From NCBI RefSeq assembly GCF_003265705.1, contig NW_020312785.1, forward strand, positions 132,799,354-132,863,353: a stretch of 64,000 nucleotides of DNA, given 5' to 3'. This document shows positions 48,772-60,219 of this stretch, piece after piece. The stretch is from Callorhinus ursinus. Taxonomy: Eukaryota > Chordata > Mammalia > Carnivora > Otariidae. Below the pieces are notes generated by a model that was not told where the DNA came from, did no database searches, and worked only from the letters and a program-made list of their open reading frames with translations. Numbering within the stretch: position 1 is the first letter of the stretch; every line of letters starts with the position of its first letter. Position numbers and translations under genes: made by a program.

Positions 48772-49646
48772 TTACAGGGTCCCCTTCAGTGTTTCTTGCA
48801 TGGCTGGTTTAGTGATCACAAATTCTTTTATTTTCTGTTTGTCTTGGAAACTCTTTATCTCTCCTTTCATTCTGAATGACAGCCTGACTGGATAAAGTAT
48901 TTTGGCTGCATGTTTTTCTCATTTAGTATCCTGAATATATCATGCCAGCCTTTTCTGGCCTGCCAGGTCTCTGTGGATAGGTCTGCTGCCAGTCTAATGT
49001 TTCTACCATTGTAGGTTAAGGAGATCTTGCCTCAAGCTGCTTTCAGGATTTTCTGAAATTTGCAAGCTTCACTATCACACATTGGGGTGTTGATCTATTT
49101 TTATTGATTTTGGGGGGGATCCTCTCTACCTCTTGGACCTGAATGCCTGTTTCCTTCGCCAGATTAGGGAAGTTCTCAGCTATGAAATGCTCAAATATAC
49201 CTTCTGTCCCCCCCCCCTTTCTTCTTCCTTTGGGACCCCAGTAATCCTAATATTGTTTCACTTCATGATATCGTTGATTTCTTGAAGCCTCCCCTCATGG
49301 CCCATTAGTTGTCTTTCTCTCTCTTTTCTTCAGCTTCCTTGTGTTCCATCATCTTGTCTTCTATGTCACTGACTCTCTCTTCTGTCTCATTTACCCTAGC
49401 TGTTAGAGCATCCAATTTAGACTGCATCTCACTTAAAGCATTTTTAATTTTGGCCTGATTAGATTTTATTTCTGCACTAAGAGATTCTCTAGTGTTTTTT
49501 ATGCTTTTTTCAAGCCCTGCTAGTAACTTTATAATCATTTTCCTGAATTCCAGCTCTGACATTTTATTTATATCCATATCAATTAGATCTGTGGCAGAGA
49601 GTATCATCTCTTGTTCTTTCCTTTGTTGTGAATTCCTCCTAGCCAT
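48772..49646 (-). pseudogene. L1 ORF1 (RNA-binding protein), disabled
   Basis: ORF1p is the trimeric RNA chaperone of the L1 particle. The start MARRNSQQRKEQE is at 49646 and the ancestral stop at 48772-48774. The coiled-coil part (MSELEFRKMIIKLLAGLEKS) is open to 49305. The RRM and C-terminal domain follow only in other frames, after a stop at 49305-49307. A 10-base C run (49208-49217, G in the sense direction) adds a further frameshift. Confidence 0.93.
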
Positions 49647-51023
49647 TTTGCCCACAGAAAAATGGATGAATGCGAGAACAAAATTAAAAAATATCAACCA
49701 TGAACCCAAGCGAAATACACACTACACAAGTCTGAAGAGTTCAGAAACCAAAAAAGGAAAAATGGGGGGGGGCAGAATATACTCTCCCAGGTGGACAAAA
49801 CGGGGTGATCCACTTGGTCCTGGGAATTTTTTGGTCTGTTTGTTAGAAGACACTAAATCTCAAAATTGTAAAGAAAGAAAAACTTATATATATACAAAAA
49901 TAAAATTGAATAGAGTGAAAGGAAGCCAAAAATGAAGAATACAAATGTAAATGTAAAAATGAAAGTTCAAAAAGACTTAAAAACAAAGAATTGACAAAAT
50001 AAGAAACTAGCTGAAAAGGAAAAAAAGAAAAACAGAAAAGGAAAATTTTAAACTGAAAGATTAAAGAATCATGAGAAAAAAACCTTGACTTCTATATACT
50101 ATTTTCCCTTAGCACTGGAGTTTTGCAGTTCTGTGTGCTTTGTAAACTTGGTATTCCTCTGATGTTCCAGCTGGTCTTCTGGGGGAGGGGCCTGCTGCAC
50201 TGATTTTCAGGTGTCTTTGCCTGGGCAGAGGGGGCTAGGCTCAGTGTAAGTTGCTCCCAGTTGCTCTATGTGGCTTTTGTTCCCTGAAAACTTTCTGTGC
50301 TGCTTTAGAGGATGAAAATAAAAATGGCGGAGCCCCATCCCCAGCCCTGGGGCTGAAAGATGGTGGCCCCCTCTCTTCAGTAAATCCTCAGGGAAAAGCA
50401 GTCTTCACTTTTGTGTGCACCAAACTGCAGACTTCTGCGGTGCATACCCTCACCGATCCTCCCAGGGGAGGGAGGAGGTCGCTGTGGGCCTGCTGCTTGC
50501 AGTGCCCCCACTCGGAGAGCAGTCACCCAATTGTGCCACAGTTCGTGGTTTATGGCAAACCGAGCTGAAAGCCCACTCCTGGGCTTGCTGACATTAGCCG
50601 GTTTCCCTGCTCCAGTGCTTGGAACTCTGCTGGCTCAGGCAGCTCTGTTCTTTCTGTGAACCCGGGGATCCTGAAACCACATTGTCCCACCTAGGATTCT
50701 GCCCTGCTTCACCACCTGAGCACCTTTCAGGAAGGGCATCTCTCACTAGAGCAGACTTCTAAAAGTTCTGATTTTGTACTCCGCTGCTATATCACTTTCT
50801 GGTAGCCAGCTTGTGAGACCCTCCCCCGCCACTGTTTATCTTCCAATACAGCCCCTCCAATTCACTTCTCTGCAAGAGTGGTTGCTTTTCTATTTGTAGA
50901 ATTCCAGCAATTCTTTTCTTACATCTCTGGTTGAATTCATAGATGTTCAGAATGATTTCATAGATCTCTAGCTAAATTCGAGGGACCAGATGAAAGGAGG
51001 TCTTCCACCATCTTGCCTCCCTC
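49647..51023 (-). promoter_or_regulatory. 5' UTR and internal promoter of the minus-strand L1
   Basis: The 1.38 kb 5' UTR begins in the sense direction with 'gagggaggcaagatggtgga', so a CAAGATGG motif lies within the first 20 bases (51008-51015). A YY1 site at this position is known in human L1. The ORF1-proximal third is A/T-rich and holds a single copy of the unit that is duplicated in the plus-strand L1. Confidence 0.75.
50251..50568 (+). other. Antisense open frame in the L1 5' UTR, copy A
   Basis: A 105-codon frame runs opposite to the host L1. Its start contains FCSLKTFCAALEDE, which aligns with FCSLQAFRTALEDE in the antisense frame of the plus-strand L1 (60702-60220). Downstream, VNPQGKAVFTF matches a different frame of that copy (VRPQGKAVTPV), so an indel separates them. 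Position recalls primate L1 ORF0, but similarity may only reflect shared DNA ancestry. Confidence 0.35.
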
Positions 51024-51150
51024 AATAGCTACTGTTATTACCCCCATTCTAATGATAAGGAAACTGAAGCTCAGAGAGAGTGCTCAAGGATATCGTGTGA
51101 TACGTGACAGAGCCAGAAGTCAACTCAGGTCCATCTGACCCCAAAGCACA
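51024..51150 (-). repeat. MIR SINE, right half (split by L1)
   Basis: 'ttctaatgataaggaaactg', then 'aagctcagagagagtgctca' and 'gacagagccagaagtcaact' continue the MIR begun at 44490. Confidence 0.88.
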
Positions 51151-51199
51151 TACTTTTACATATTTCTCTGTATTTCTTCTACTTGTTAGACAATATACT

Positions 51200-52870
51200 G
51201 AAAAAGAGAACTATTCATTTTCAATAACATTTCTGTACATTAAAATGATGAGTATATTCAAGCTATATCAAGTAGAAGCAGATCATTAGAAAGAAAGAAT
51301 GACAGAATCAACTCTATGTATAATGTGTGAATCCATATATATTTAAGATGTAAAGCCACCCAGAAAGTTAAACACAATATTCCTTGGTTTTGCATCTGAT
51401 CAATGGTCTTCTTTAGTAGTTCCCATTTTTTTTTTTTTTAAGTAGGCTCCATACCCAGCATGTAGCCCAATACAGGGCTTGAACTCACCACCCTGAGATC
51501 AAGACCTCAGCTGAGATCAAGAGTCAGTGGCTCAGCTGCCTTAGACACCCAGGCACCCCTCCCATAATAAATCTTAAGGCTGGTTATATCACTAAGAAAT
51601 CTCTCCAAACTTAGTTGGCAGTATTTAGATCAGAAACAAATCAAGAGAAACCAGCAACTTCATAGCTTTTGAAATACTCCATATTATGTCCTACAAGCAT
51701 CAAGGCCCTGAGCCAGCCTAGGTCACAGAAAGGCTATTAGTTAGGGTGGATTTTTTTTTATAGACAATTCTATTCACCAGAAGATCTGTTAAACCATGAT
51801 GAAATGACACTTTTTAAAAATGTAAGCAGACACATCATCCGTCTTTCCTGGCAGAGGAGCCAGGAAGATTGCCACCAACATACTATTCATTCTAACTGTT
51901 CCATCAATATTTGCAACTATTGGTAGAAGACATCATCAGGGCAAGCCTCAAAATCAAAGGGATGCAGAGCAACAGAGATGTCTAACAATAACCAACAGCC
52001 TGTTTGGATATGTCCTCAAAAATGAATAAAGTGTGCTTTCCATCATCTGTGAAGTAATCTAATAAAACACCAGAATATGGAGCTATGTACTGAAGAATAG
52101 AAGGAGGGAAGATATCAGGAGCAGTGGTTGAAGTGCAGTGGTGTACCTCATGGCACCAGTATCTATAAGCTTCTTCATCAATTGGGACAAACTTGATTTC
52201 TTATGATCAACAGCAACATTGCTTTTTATTAGTTCCATATTAAACATGTCTGGTTAATAGTAGTGTCAACAAAAATTTATGTTCTAAGAGTTTGTCCCTA
52301 CTAACCAATTTGAGTTGACCACAGCCAATTAGCTCCAAGCTATTCACAACCTCAGTGGGTGGTCTGCACAGACGTTGGGAAATGTTCCCAGTTGCTTTTG
52401 GATCAAGTCTCCTATGGGTTTTAGAACCAACTGGACCCTGTCCATCAGTGGTGTCATCAAGGAGATATATAAGTGAATAACAGAATTCCGTCAGTTGGAA
52501 CTCCTAGGATAGTGTTTGTCTTCTTCACAATGTTTATTTCCCACACTACAACCACAGACTTCTCAGGTTCTGAGTTAATAGAGAAGACATTAAAAACAAA
52601 ACGAAACAAAATTCCACTGCTTTGCTTATGGAGTCCTCAATCCATATACATTAGTAATACCATCACCAATCAATAAAACAGACCTAATCCCTCCCAAATC
52701 ATCAGAGGTCAACTCCAAGAATAACAATCTTCAAAACTGAGTCACAAATGTTTCTTGTTGCAGTAGAGGCTGACAGCCAAGTCATTTATTTGGAAACACT
52801 GGTTGGGGCTAGGGTGAGAAATGACAGTAGTTATGTGCACATGAAGCATTTTTGCAGCTTATCCTCAGGT
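51200..52870 (-). pseudogene. ATP5F1A: Processed pseudogene of ATP synthase F1 subunit alpha
   Basis: The parent encodes the alpha subunit of the mitochondrial F1 ATPase. Read on the minus strand, the copy keeps a start-like ATG at 52847-52849. It then shows an 'attggtgatggtatt' block (about 52670), a GPVGSKTHRRL segment near 52440-52405 (GPIGSKT in the family), and the stretch for QYIAPYSG and then [10 protein letters not shown] around 52090-51985. The ancestral stop falls at 51343-51345, followed by 3' UTR-like sequence with 'atgtacagaaatgttattga'. No introns are present and all exons run together, so it is a retrocopy. A TAG at 51982-51984 replaces the codon after the AVAYR-like site; many other stops and indels follow, and roughly 250 bp near the 3' end are missing where a SINE sits. 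Identification is by memory of the cDNA. Confidence 0.9.
51427..51559 (-). mobile_element. Short tRNA-Lys SINE inside the ATP5F1A pseudogene
   Basis: 'aagtaggctccatacccagc', 'accctgagatcaagacctca' and the end 'agacacccaggcacccc'. Matching 'tcccat' lies on both sides (51421-51426 and 51560-51565). Confidence 0.9.
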
Positions 52871-53489
52871 GACTTCTTGGAAGCTGCTGCCTGTGGACTT
52901 TTATGAGCTCTATTTTTTCATCAGGTCCTTAGGAAAGCCAAATTTCAATTGCCACTTAGAGTTCCCAGAGCTTGAATGTGCCAGCCCCTATATTTCCATA
53001 ACTCACTCAGACTCTCATCCAATATAAAATGTAGGAGATTAATGTCTAATGACAGTTTTTTCCACCTGGGAAATACTAGCTTTCACTTGCTTGAAAAGTT
53101 CAAAATGAAGAGGAAACAAAGCCTTCCTCCTGATAGCAGAAACCCATAGAAATGTGAGTCCCTCAGTCTAGCCAGCGGTGAAAAGCATCGGCATAGCTCT
53201 ATCCTTAGAGCCAAATTAAAACCATCAGCTCAGCCTGACTGTGATGTGGCCATAACATTTCACCACATTAAATGTGTGATAACTGTGCATGAACAGGTAA
53301 TGTGATCTGACAGTGTTCATTGTCACCACGGAGCTGTCATGTCTGAATTGTTTTCTCAATCTCAGAGAGTCAGTGTCCATCATGAGTCTTTATTCTAGCC
53401 TAAATTTACTATGATGGTAATAATACATTCAGTGATGGAAGAAGAATCCAAAGCAGAGGAAGCAAATTAATATTTATTGAGTACTCACT
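52871..53489. other. No gene seen
   Basis: Unique-looking sequence between the pseudogene and an LTR fragment. Confidence 0.5.
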
Positions 53490-54120
53490 ATCTATCTGTG
53501 GCAGACAGATCCTACCACAACCCCCACTGATTTCCCACTTCCAGAGTTCACCCCTTTGTGTAATCTCCTTCCCTTGAGTGTGTGCTGGACCTGGAACTTG
53601 CTTCTAACCAATGCAGTATGTCAAAAGTAATGGGATGTCACACCCTTGATTAGGTTACATTATATGGCAAAGGTGATAGGCAATCATTCCTGTGGTTATA
53701 TTATGTTATGTGAGATTCCTTCTTAGCAGAGATTCTCCTTGCTGACTTGATGAAGTAAAGAAGAAGTCCATGTGGCAAAAAAAAAAAAAAAAAAAAAAAG
53801 AAAAAAAAGTTTGTGGTTGGCCTCTAGGACCTGAGTACAGTCTCCAACTGACAGCCTGCATAAGCCTGGGCTCTCCATCACATGGCTGCAAGGAAATGAA
53901 TTCTGCCAATAACCTGAATAAGCTTAGAAGCAGGTTCTTTCCTCAGGGGAAAATGGAGCCTAGTTGACACCTTGATCATAGCCCTGTGAGATCCTGAGCA
54001 GAGGATGATGCTAAGCTGGACTTGGACTTCTGACCCATGGAAACTGGGATGACAAATGCATATATTATTTCCAGCTGCTATATTTGTGGTAATTTGTTAC
54101 AGCAGCAGTGGAAAACTAAT
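53490..54120 (+). repeat. MaLR-like LTR with an internal A run
   Basis: 'cttgcttctaaccaatgcag', 'gtcacacccttgattaggtt', 'atggctgcaaggaaatgaat' and the end 'gtggtaatttgttacagcag' ... 'ggaaaactaatacat' follow the MLT1-type order. A 30-base A-rich run (53779-53808) interrupts it and may be the tail of something lost or a local expansion. Confidence 0.6.
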
Positions 54121-54369
54121 ACATTGCCATGAACCCTGTTTCTGTTCTACGTCCTCCATCTTGCTTCATCATCTCCATAACCTTTGGAACTCTGATAACT
54201 AGGCAGGATGTAAAGTTGAAAAGTTCTTGCCCTTTTCTTAAGGAAATAGTCACACAAATTTTCAGAATTTTGCCTATGAGTCGAGGGAAATCTACCTCAA
54301 TATCTTACTTCTAATACATAAACAGTCCTATAAGAATTATGACAGCCAACCATCTTCGAAATGGTTTGA

Positions 54370-54860
54370 TACAAATTCTGCCCAGGGCAATATTGGCAGA
54401 TGCCACCAGTGCCCTGGATATATCCCTCCCCACTCATCATGCCTATTCATGACTTCTTGTGGCCAGCACCTGTGACCCTAATAGCTAACGCTCTGTGGTA
54501 TGCTCAGCTCATGGATGGGGCAGACCAAACTTTCTGGGGAACTGACATCTTTGAGAGCATCTCTTAGGCAATGGTGAATGGAATGGGAAGATAAAAGCCC
54601 ACCCAGCTCCCCTGGTTCTCAAGTACAGCCATTCTAAAGAGTGTTTTACATCATTTTCCACAAGTGCCCAGTGGGACCAAGACCCAGGTGCCCAAAATGA
54701 TAGCCTACTCCTTAACATGCTCTGTAATGGTTTCTTTCCTTTCCTGTCTCACTTCCTAGCTCTTATCAGTGGATCCTGGAATCTCCTCCCAAAATAAATG
54801 ATTTGAATTAATTCCTCTTCTCAGGGTCTGCTTCTGGGTGAACTCAACCAAAGAAGTAAG
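54370..54860 (+). repeat. Solitary LTR fragment (ERVL-type)
   Basis: The end 'ccaaaataaatgatttgaat' followed by 'ctcagggtctgcttctgggt' and 'gaactcaaccaaag' is typical for an old LTR with its polyadenylation signal. The upstream edge is uncertain. Confidence 0.45.
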
Positions 54861-55236
54861 GGTACTTCATGTTAGATGGACATTTGGTGAAACCCAATTA
54901 AGGACAAAAATAAGCACAGAGGTTGTCTTGAAGAGTAGCCCTAAAATGTTCTAGGCAATGTATGTGTAAAAGGAGAAATAAACTGACCAAAACTTTACTG
55001 ATTTTATTTGTCAAACTCAGTATTTACTAGCCAAGCTTTGATAAATAATTTGATCCCCAAATACAAATACTAGGAAGGCAGTGTGTTGGATGATAGACAC
55101 TGACATTCTCCACTGGACAGTTATCTCCCCTGTTGTGAAATCACATGCTAGCATTCTGATTTATACATCAGTTTCTTAAGTTTGGTTATTGTGAGTCAAT
55201 TTCAAAAGTCCTGTTAACCTGCACAGCAATCACTGA

Positions 55237-55350
55237 TTACTGAACTTATCATGGTGATCATTTCACAATATGCACAAATATTATATCATTATGTCATGCA
55301 CTTGAAACTAATATGTTTTATGTCAATTATACCTCAGTTAAAAACAAAGT
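55237..55350 (+). mobile_element. L1 3'-end remnant
   Basis: 'catggtgatcatttcacaat', 'acttgaaactaatatgtttt' and 'atgtcaattatacctcagtt' is the same old L1 terminus as at 3055-3180. Confidence 0.65.
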
Positions 55351-56363
55351 ATCAGATTCTAGAACTGCCAGCCCAGAACTCTCTGTCTGGGCAGACGGGC
55401 AGATTTCTTTTACAGGTTTATCACTTGCTTCAACAACCCTTATTATGCAATCAAAACCATACACAAATCCCGGACAATCATATCTTGAGAAACAGAGCAT
55501 TTTTATTCCTGTTTCAGCATGAAGGAATACTAGAAAGGGCATCACTAAATAAATAATGGGTATTCCAACATGAGCCAATAAGAATTAGAAAATGCCTGTT
55601 TTCGTGTCCCCTTTCTGCATATGCAACTTGGTAAAGACAGATCTTTTCTCACTGAAGTTTTGGGTTCTCCCAGCCCTCAACACCCAGTCCCATTTTTTTT
55701 TTTAAACTTTCAAAATAATGCCCTTAACCACACGGACATAACAACTAGAACAACATTGACCAAAAAACCTCAAAAGAACAACAAGAACAAAACCCATACA
55801 CTAGTTCTTCAGGAAGTAGAAGCATTTATTAGCATTAAATTCTAAAAGAAATTAGTTGTCTGTTTAAGTGGCATTAGATAACATAAGAGTTAATCTTCAA
55901 CCTAAGGGTAATATATTCAACTACAGCAGAGTGAAAGTGTTTCAAGTGGGGTAAAGCTAAGGAGGCCTTGGAACCTTGACATTCTTAAACTAGGAGCAGG
56001 GATTCTCAGCCAGGGTCCACAACCCCCATGGAGACCCCATTAGCTCTCATGAGAGTTTCTTTACATGCCTTGCCTGTCAGCTGAATAAATAGCTCTCACA
56101 ATTATCTGTATGGCTGTTTTTTTTTTTTTTTACAGGTATAGACAGATGCTTTTGATGATAGTACTTTTGAATATGGTGGTGGTTAGCATTTTTGATGATC
56201 ACTATGTATTCTCTCGGTCAACAGTCACTAAATAATATTGTTGGCATTTAGAAAAAGCCTTGATAAATTTTTTGGCTAAGAAGGAATCCTCACATATTAA
56301 AAGATTAGGAGTCATGATTTAGACAGCCCAAATGGGTAGCATGTTCCTTTAGATATCTTCCTT
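55351..56363. other. No gene seen
   Basis: Unique-looking, with T runs at 55693-55703 and 56118-56132. 55990-56030 ('gattctcagccagggtccac') may be the worn end of a hAT element. Confidence 0.45.
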
Positions 56364-56378
56364 AATAATCCATTTTCT

Positions 56379-56493
56379 TTTTTTAAAATAAATTAATTTT
56401 TTAAAGTAAACTCTACCTCCAACATGGAGCTCAAACTCATGACCCTGAGATCAAGAGTTGCATGCTGTACTGACTGAGCCAGCCAGCTGCCCC
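56379..56493 (-). mobile_element. Short tRNA-Lys SINE with TSD
   Basis: 'actctacctccaacatggag' to 'gactgagccagccagctgcc'. Duplications 'aataatccattttct' (56364-56378) and 'aagaatccattttct' (56494-56508) differ once. Confidence 0.93.
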
Positions 56494-56508
56494 AAGAATC
56501 CATTTTCT

Positions 56509-56949
56509 GAACTGGTTTTTGAATGGTGAGACAAAGGGAGTGTGAGTTCAGTGTTACCTTTTCTGGTGGCCCTTGTATTTAGAAGTTCCAAACTTTTGTC
56601 CAAAGTGGATCCTGTGATATGAGGTAAGGGTGACATTGTGTTATGAAAATTCCCAAGTCTAACTGATGTGGGCCTATATTATAACCTGTGGTGGTGGTGT
56701 TAGGGCAGAGGGAAGGAGGAACAATGGCTCCATTTGAGGTTTAGCCCAGCATACTGACCAAAACAGAGTAATTCTCCCATAAAAGCTCAACCCTGTCTAG
56801 CAACCTTGGTTCCACCCCAGTGTTTCCAGGAGCTCTCTCTGAGGTTCTAGAGCTTGTGTATTCAATGAAACCTGGTTCCCTAAGCTCACAGGTGTAGACA
56901 TAATTCAGGAGTTCATGGGACTCTTCAGAATTATGATCTTTCTCAGTAC
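56509..56949. other. No gene seen
   Basis: Unique-looking sequence. Confidence 0.5.
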
Positions 56950-57125
56950 TACAGTGCTTCACACCTTTGTATGTATCTTCTTTTGATCCTTTCTGCAACC
57001 CTATGAGGTGGGAAGGGAAGAATTATCCCATTTTACAGGTATGACAAACACCCTGTCTCACGTGGGTTGCCTTTCTCAGGGCCACTTAGCTATCACGTGG
57101 CAAAAGACTTGAACCCTGCTGAAAC
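56950..57125 (-). repeat. MIR SINE
   Basis: 'caaccctatgaggtgggaag', 'tatcccattttacaggtatg' and 'cttagctatcacgtggcaaa' follow reverse MIR. Confidence 0.75.
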
Positions 57126-57349
57126 TAACCAAGAAGACAATTTCAAGTCAAACATAAAATAACGTAGTTGCCTTTTGAAAATCACAGACTCTTTCTCTAA
57201 ATCAGAATTTATAATCATACTATGTTCTTATATGCCTTTAAAACCACACACATGCCACATAAAATGTGATATTTAACAAGACATATTTGGGAATCCAGGA
57301 GTTAAAAATGGAAAAATAACATTTAATATAAATAACATCTAGTATTTAA

Positions 57350-57560
57350 ATCTCACTACTCAGTATCACTTTGAATGTTTTTATGCACATTATACTTTAT
57401 GTAGATTATTCCATTTCATCATCACCATTGTCCTCTAAGGCATTTTATGTCATTTTTAAGATGGGAAAACAGGCCCAGAGAGTTTAAATGACTTGTCCAC
57501 AGTCACACAGCTCAAGCACTGGCAGGGGGGGAATTAGAAATTTGCCTGGCTGCCATTTTC
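57350..57560 (-). repeat. MIR SINE
   Basis: 'attattccatttcatcatca', 'gatgggaaaacaggcccaga' and 'cacagtcacacagctcaagc' are reverse MIR. Confidence 0.8.
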
Positions 57561-59199
57561 TCTTATCCCTCACTTCTTCCCTGATGCCTAAATATTCCCT
57601 CAAGAGAACCTACATTTTTCTTGGAGCATTAATTATCTTTAGTCCCTATCACCTAGAATATAAATATATTTAGGATCTTAGACTCTCCACTTCCGGTTCA
57701 TTTCCCCACACACTCCTTGAAATGTGTGAATTATCCCAGAAGATCTCAGACAAAGGAAAGTCGAATTGGACTTACTCATCAGGCCCTTTTCTCTCACCCA
57801 CTAAATATCTCATTACCATTGACCAGCCAGATGTCAGCATGTCACACATTATTCCAAGAGCAGAGCAAGAGCCCCTCAGGTCGGCAGATAATCAAGAAAC
57901 AATGTTATGAGAGTTGACATCTTATGAATAATTATTTTAAAAATCTGTTCATTTCTCTTCCTTCAACTCCAGATAGGCAAGTTGGTCCTACCAAGTTGCT
58001 CAATCCAACTGTGATGAGAACATCACTTAAACAAGGGGCCAGTTGCCCTTATATATTTCTTTTTTAAAGTAAGTTTATTCAAAGGTTGTATTTTGTGAGA
58101 GTGGATGGTCAGGAGAGTATAAGGCAAACAATTCTGAATGTCAAACAGGCAGCTTCTGGACTCCTCTGGGAATGCCTCTTAGATTTACTGGGCCCCAGTT
58201 CTTCTTCTGTTTCACTTAAGTGCGGTATCAAGTTTTTGTTGCTGGGATGGCAAAGGATGGAAAGTTGATAATTACTACAGATGTGAACACAGTACATTTT
58301 AAGTTTATTACAACTTTGAGGGACACCTAGATAAATTTTGAGATGGAAAAGTTCGACAGTTGAGCTAACTAATGACTTCCAAAATATTGTTTGACTTGCA
58401 GCTCCACTTTCTCCGAGAATATGAGATCCATGCTCATTAAGTTGCCAGGTTAAAGAAGGGATATATTCACTCTCTGTTGCCTTTAGGAAGCTGATGTGGG
58501 CTCCTGCCTTGGGAGGGCCACATGATGGCTTAAGGCAGCTCTTCATCCTCCAAAAGCTACTTCACAGGGATGCTGGTTGAATGAAAAGGAATATTTTGAT
58601 TTGCTGGATATTAATAACGCTATTCAGTGTATGATACACCATTAATTTAGGGGCAGTTTGGGGATAAGGAATATAGCACAATACAAGATGTACACATTGC
58701 TTGTAAAGCCCATCTTTGTTTCAGAAACATAAAATATCAACAATGAAACTCTCCTACAGCTTTTTTCAATGAGTGGCCTGCATGCATATTCCCCCACACT
58801 ACAGAATTGGGGGCAGGGAGTGAGGAGTAAAGGAGCCTCCCCTTTAAGAGCCTACACAGGCATAATCTAAAGCCACTACCAGGATCTAGAACTTGGGACA
58901 AATTAAGATATCTCCACCAAACACATTTTACAAAGATGACCTTAGTTCCAGACAAACATCAAAGAGAAATACCCATAAAAGGCACACACTGGGAGAGAAT
59001 GTGTGGAAGGTGGGTGGCTCACCGCTTTCCTCTTAGCCTGGGGTGCTGATTCCTTCCTAGCAGGAGAATACCTCCTTGAGTTCCTCCAGGATAGCTGCAG
59101 TGGAAGACAATCAGGCACATTTCAATTCAATGACTCCAGCATTGTCATTTATCCTCCTTGAACCTCAGTTTCCCCTTCCGTCATGTGCACTCTTGGATT
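57561..59199. other. No gene seen; 145-codon minus frame
   Basis: The minus frame 58546-58109 is open for 145 codons. Downstream of it, on that strand, 'tgaataaacttactttaaaa' (about 58074-58055) looks like a polyadenylation signal followed by a short A run. This could be the 3' part of an unknown transcript or chance. No motif is recognisable. Confidence 0.3.
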
Positions 59200-59340
59200 C
59201 CCACAGTAGGGCAGCAAGGAGGAAATTTTTATCTCTAAAGAGTTAAATGCCAAGTTCACAGATAGGGAATGGCAGAAGAAGGGCTACATTCAACCTTGGC
59301 TTTTGGTCTGTAAACCCAGTGTTGTGTCCACTGCATAAAC
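59200..59340 (-). repeat. Weak MIR fragment
   Basis: 'agagttaaatgccaagttca' and 'ttttggtctgtaaacccagt' sit where the MIR core and 3' part would be; strongly decayed. Confidence 0.35.
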
Positions 59341-59540
59341 ATAGAGCCTGTGCATTTATGTGACTCGGGCTTTCTTGGGAAGTTGAGAGGAGAGATTTCC
59401 AGGTCTAAAGTGACCAGCTGTCGTGGTTTACCTTGGGACTGAAAGGTTCCTGGGAAACGAGACTTACTGTATTAAAACCAGGAAAATCTTGGGCAAATGA
59501 AGACAAAGTGCTCACTGGAGCTGGACCATCATTCTTTTGC

Positions 59541-59675
59541 TGTGGTTCTCAACCCTGGCTACAAAATAGAATCACCTGGAGGGATTAAAAATGCTGAAGC
59601 CTTGGTGTCATCCCAGACCTTTGAATATGAATCCCTGGGTATACCTATATTATTATTTTTTTTTAATAAATCTCT
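59541..59675 (+). mobile_element. MER5-type hAT MITE, cut by the L1
   Basis: 'gtggttctcaaccctggcta' and 'aatagaatcacctggaggga' are the MER5 left end. The match breaks off where the L1 5' end begins. Confidence 0.65.
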
Positions 59676-60219
59676 GGGGAGGAGTAGGAGACCTGGAGTT
59701 CATCCAGTCTCAGGAATTCAGCTGGATAGCTACCAAACCATTCTGAACACCTACAAACTCAACAGGAGATCGAAGAAAAGAATAGCAGCAACTCTCTGAA
59801 CAGAAAATCGACCACTTTCAGGAAGGTAGGATGTGCGGAGAAGTGAATCCGAGGCGCTATTCGGGAGGATAGACGGTGGGGGAGGGGGCCTCCATTGGCC
59901 GCTTCTGGCAAGTGATAGAGTCGCGGAGCACAAAATCAGAACTTTTAGAAGTCGGCTCCGCTGAAGGACGTCGCTCCAGTGGCCAGGTGGGTGGTGGAGC
60001 CCTCGCAGGACAAAGTGGGCTCAGGACCCTCGGGGTCACAGAAAGACTGGGGGTTCCTGAGTGCAGCAGAGCTCCCAGGTATCGGAGCGGGGAAGCTGGC
60101 CGCAGAGACGGAGCTGAGGCGCGGGCTCTCAGCTCGGGGTGGCCATAAACTGTGATCGGTGACACAGTCGGGCCACTGCTCCTCCAGCAGGGACCCAACA
60201 AGCGGCAGACCCGGGGAGA

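Larger units (their letters stand above)
44587..51023 (-). mobile_element. Full-length L1, decayed, inserted in a MIR
   Basis: The 6.44 kb element has all parts in reverse order: T-rich 3' tail, 3' UTR (about 44600-44789), ORF2, a spacer, ORF1 and a 1.38 kb 5' UTR. Duplications 'aatagatactattatt' (44571-44586) and 'aatagctactgttatt' (51024-51039) differ at two sites. ORF1 and ORF2 are broken by several frameshifts and stops, and CpGs in the 5' UTR are largely lost. Insertion is thus fairly old within the carnivores. Confidence 0.97.

Noticed and set aside
59857..60201. Several overlapping proline/serine-rich frames on both strands of the L1 5' UTR
   Set aside because: GC-rich DNA yields long frames by chance. 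Only the 160-codon antisense frame with a counterpart elsewhere was kept.
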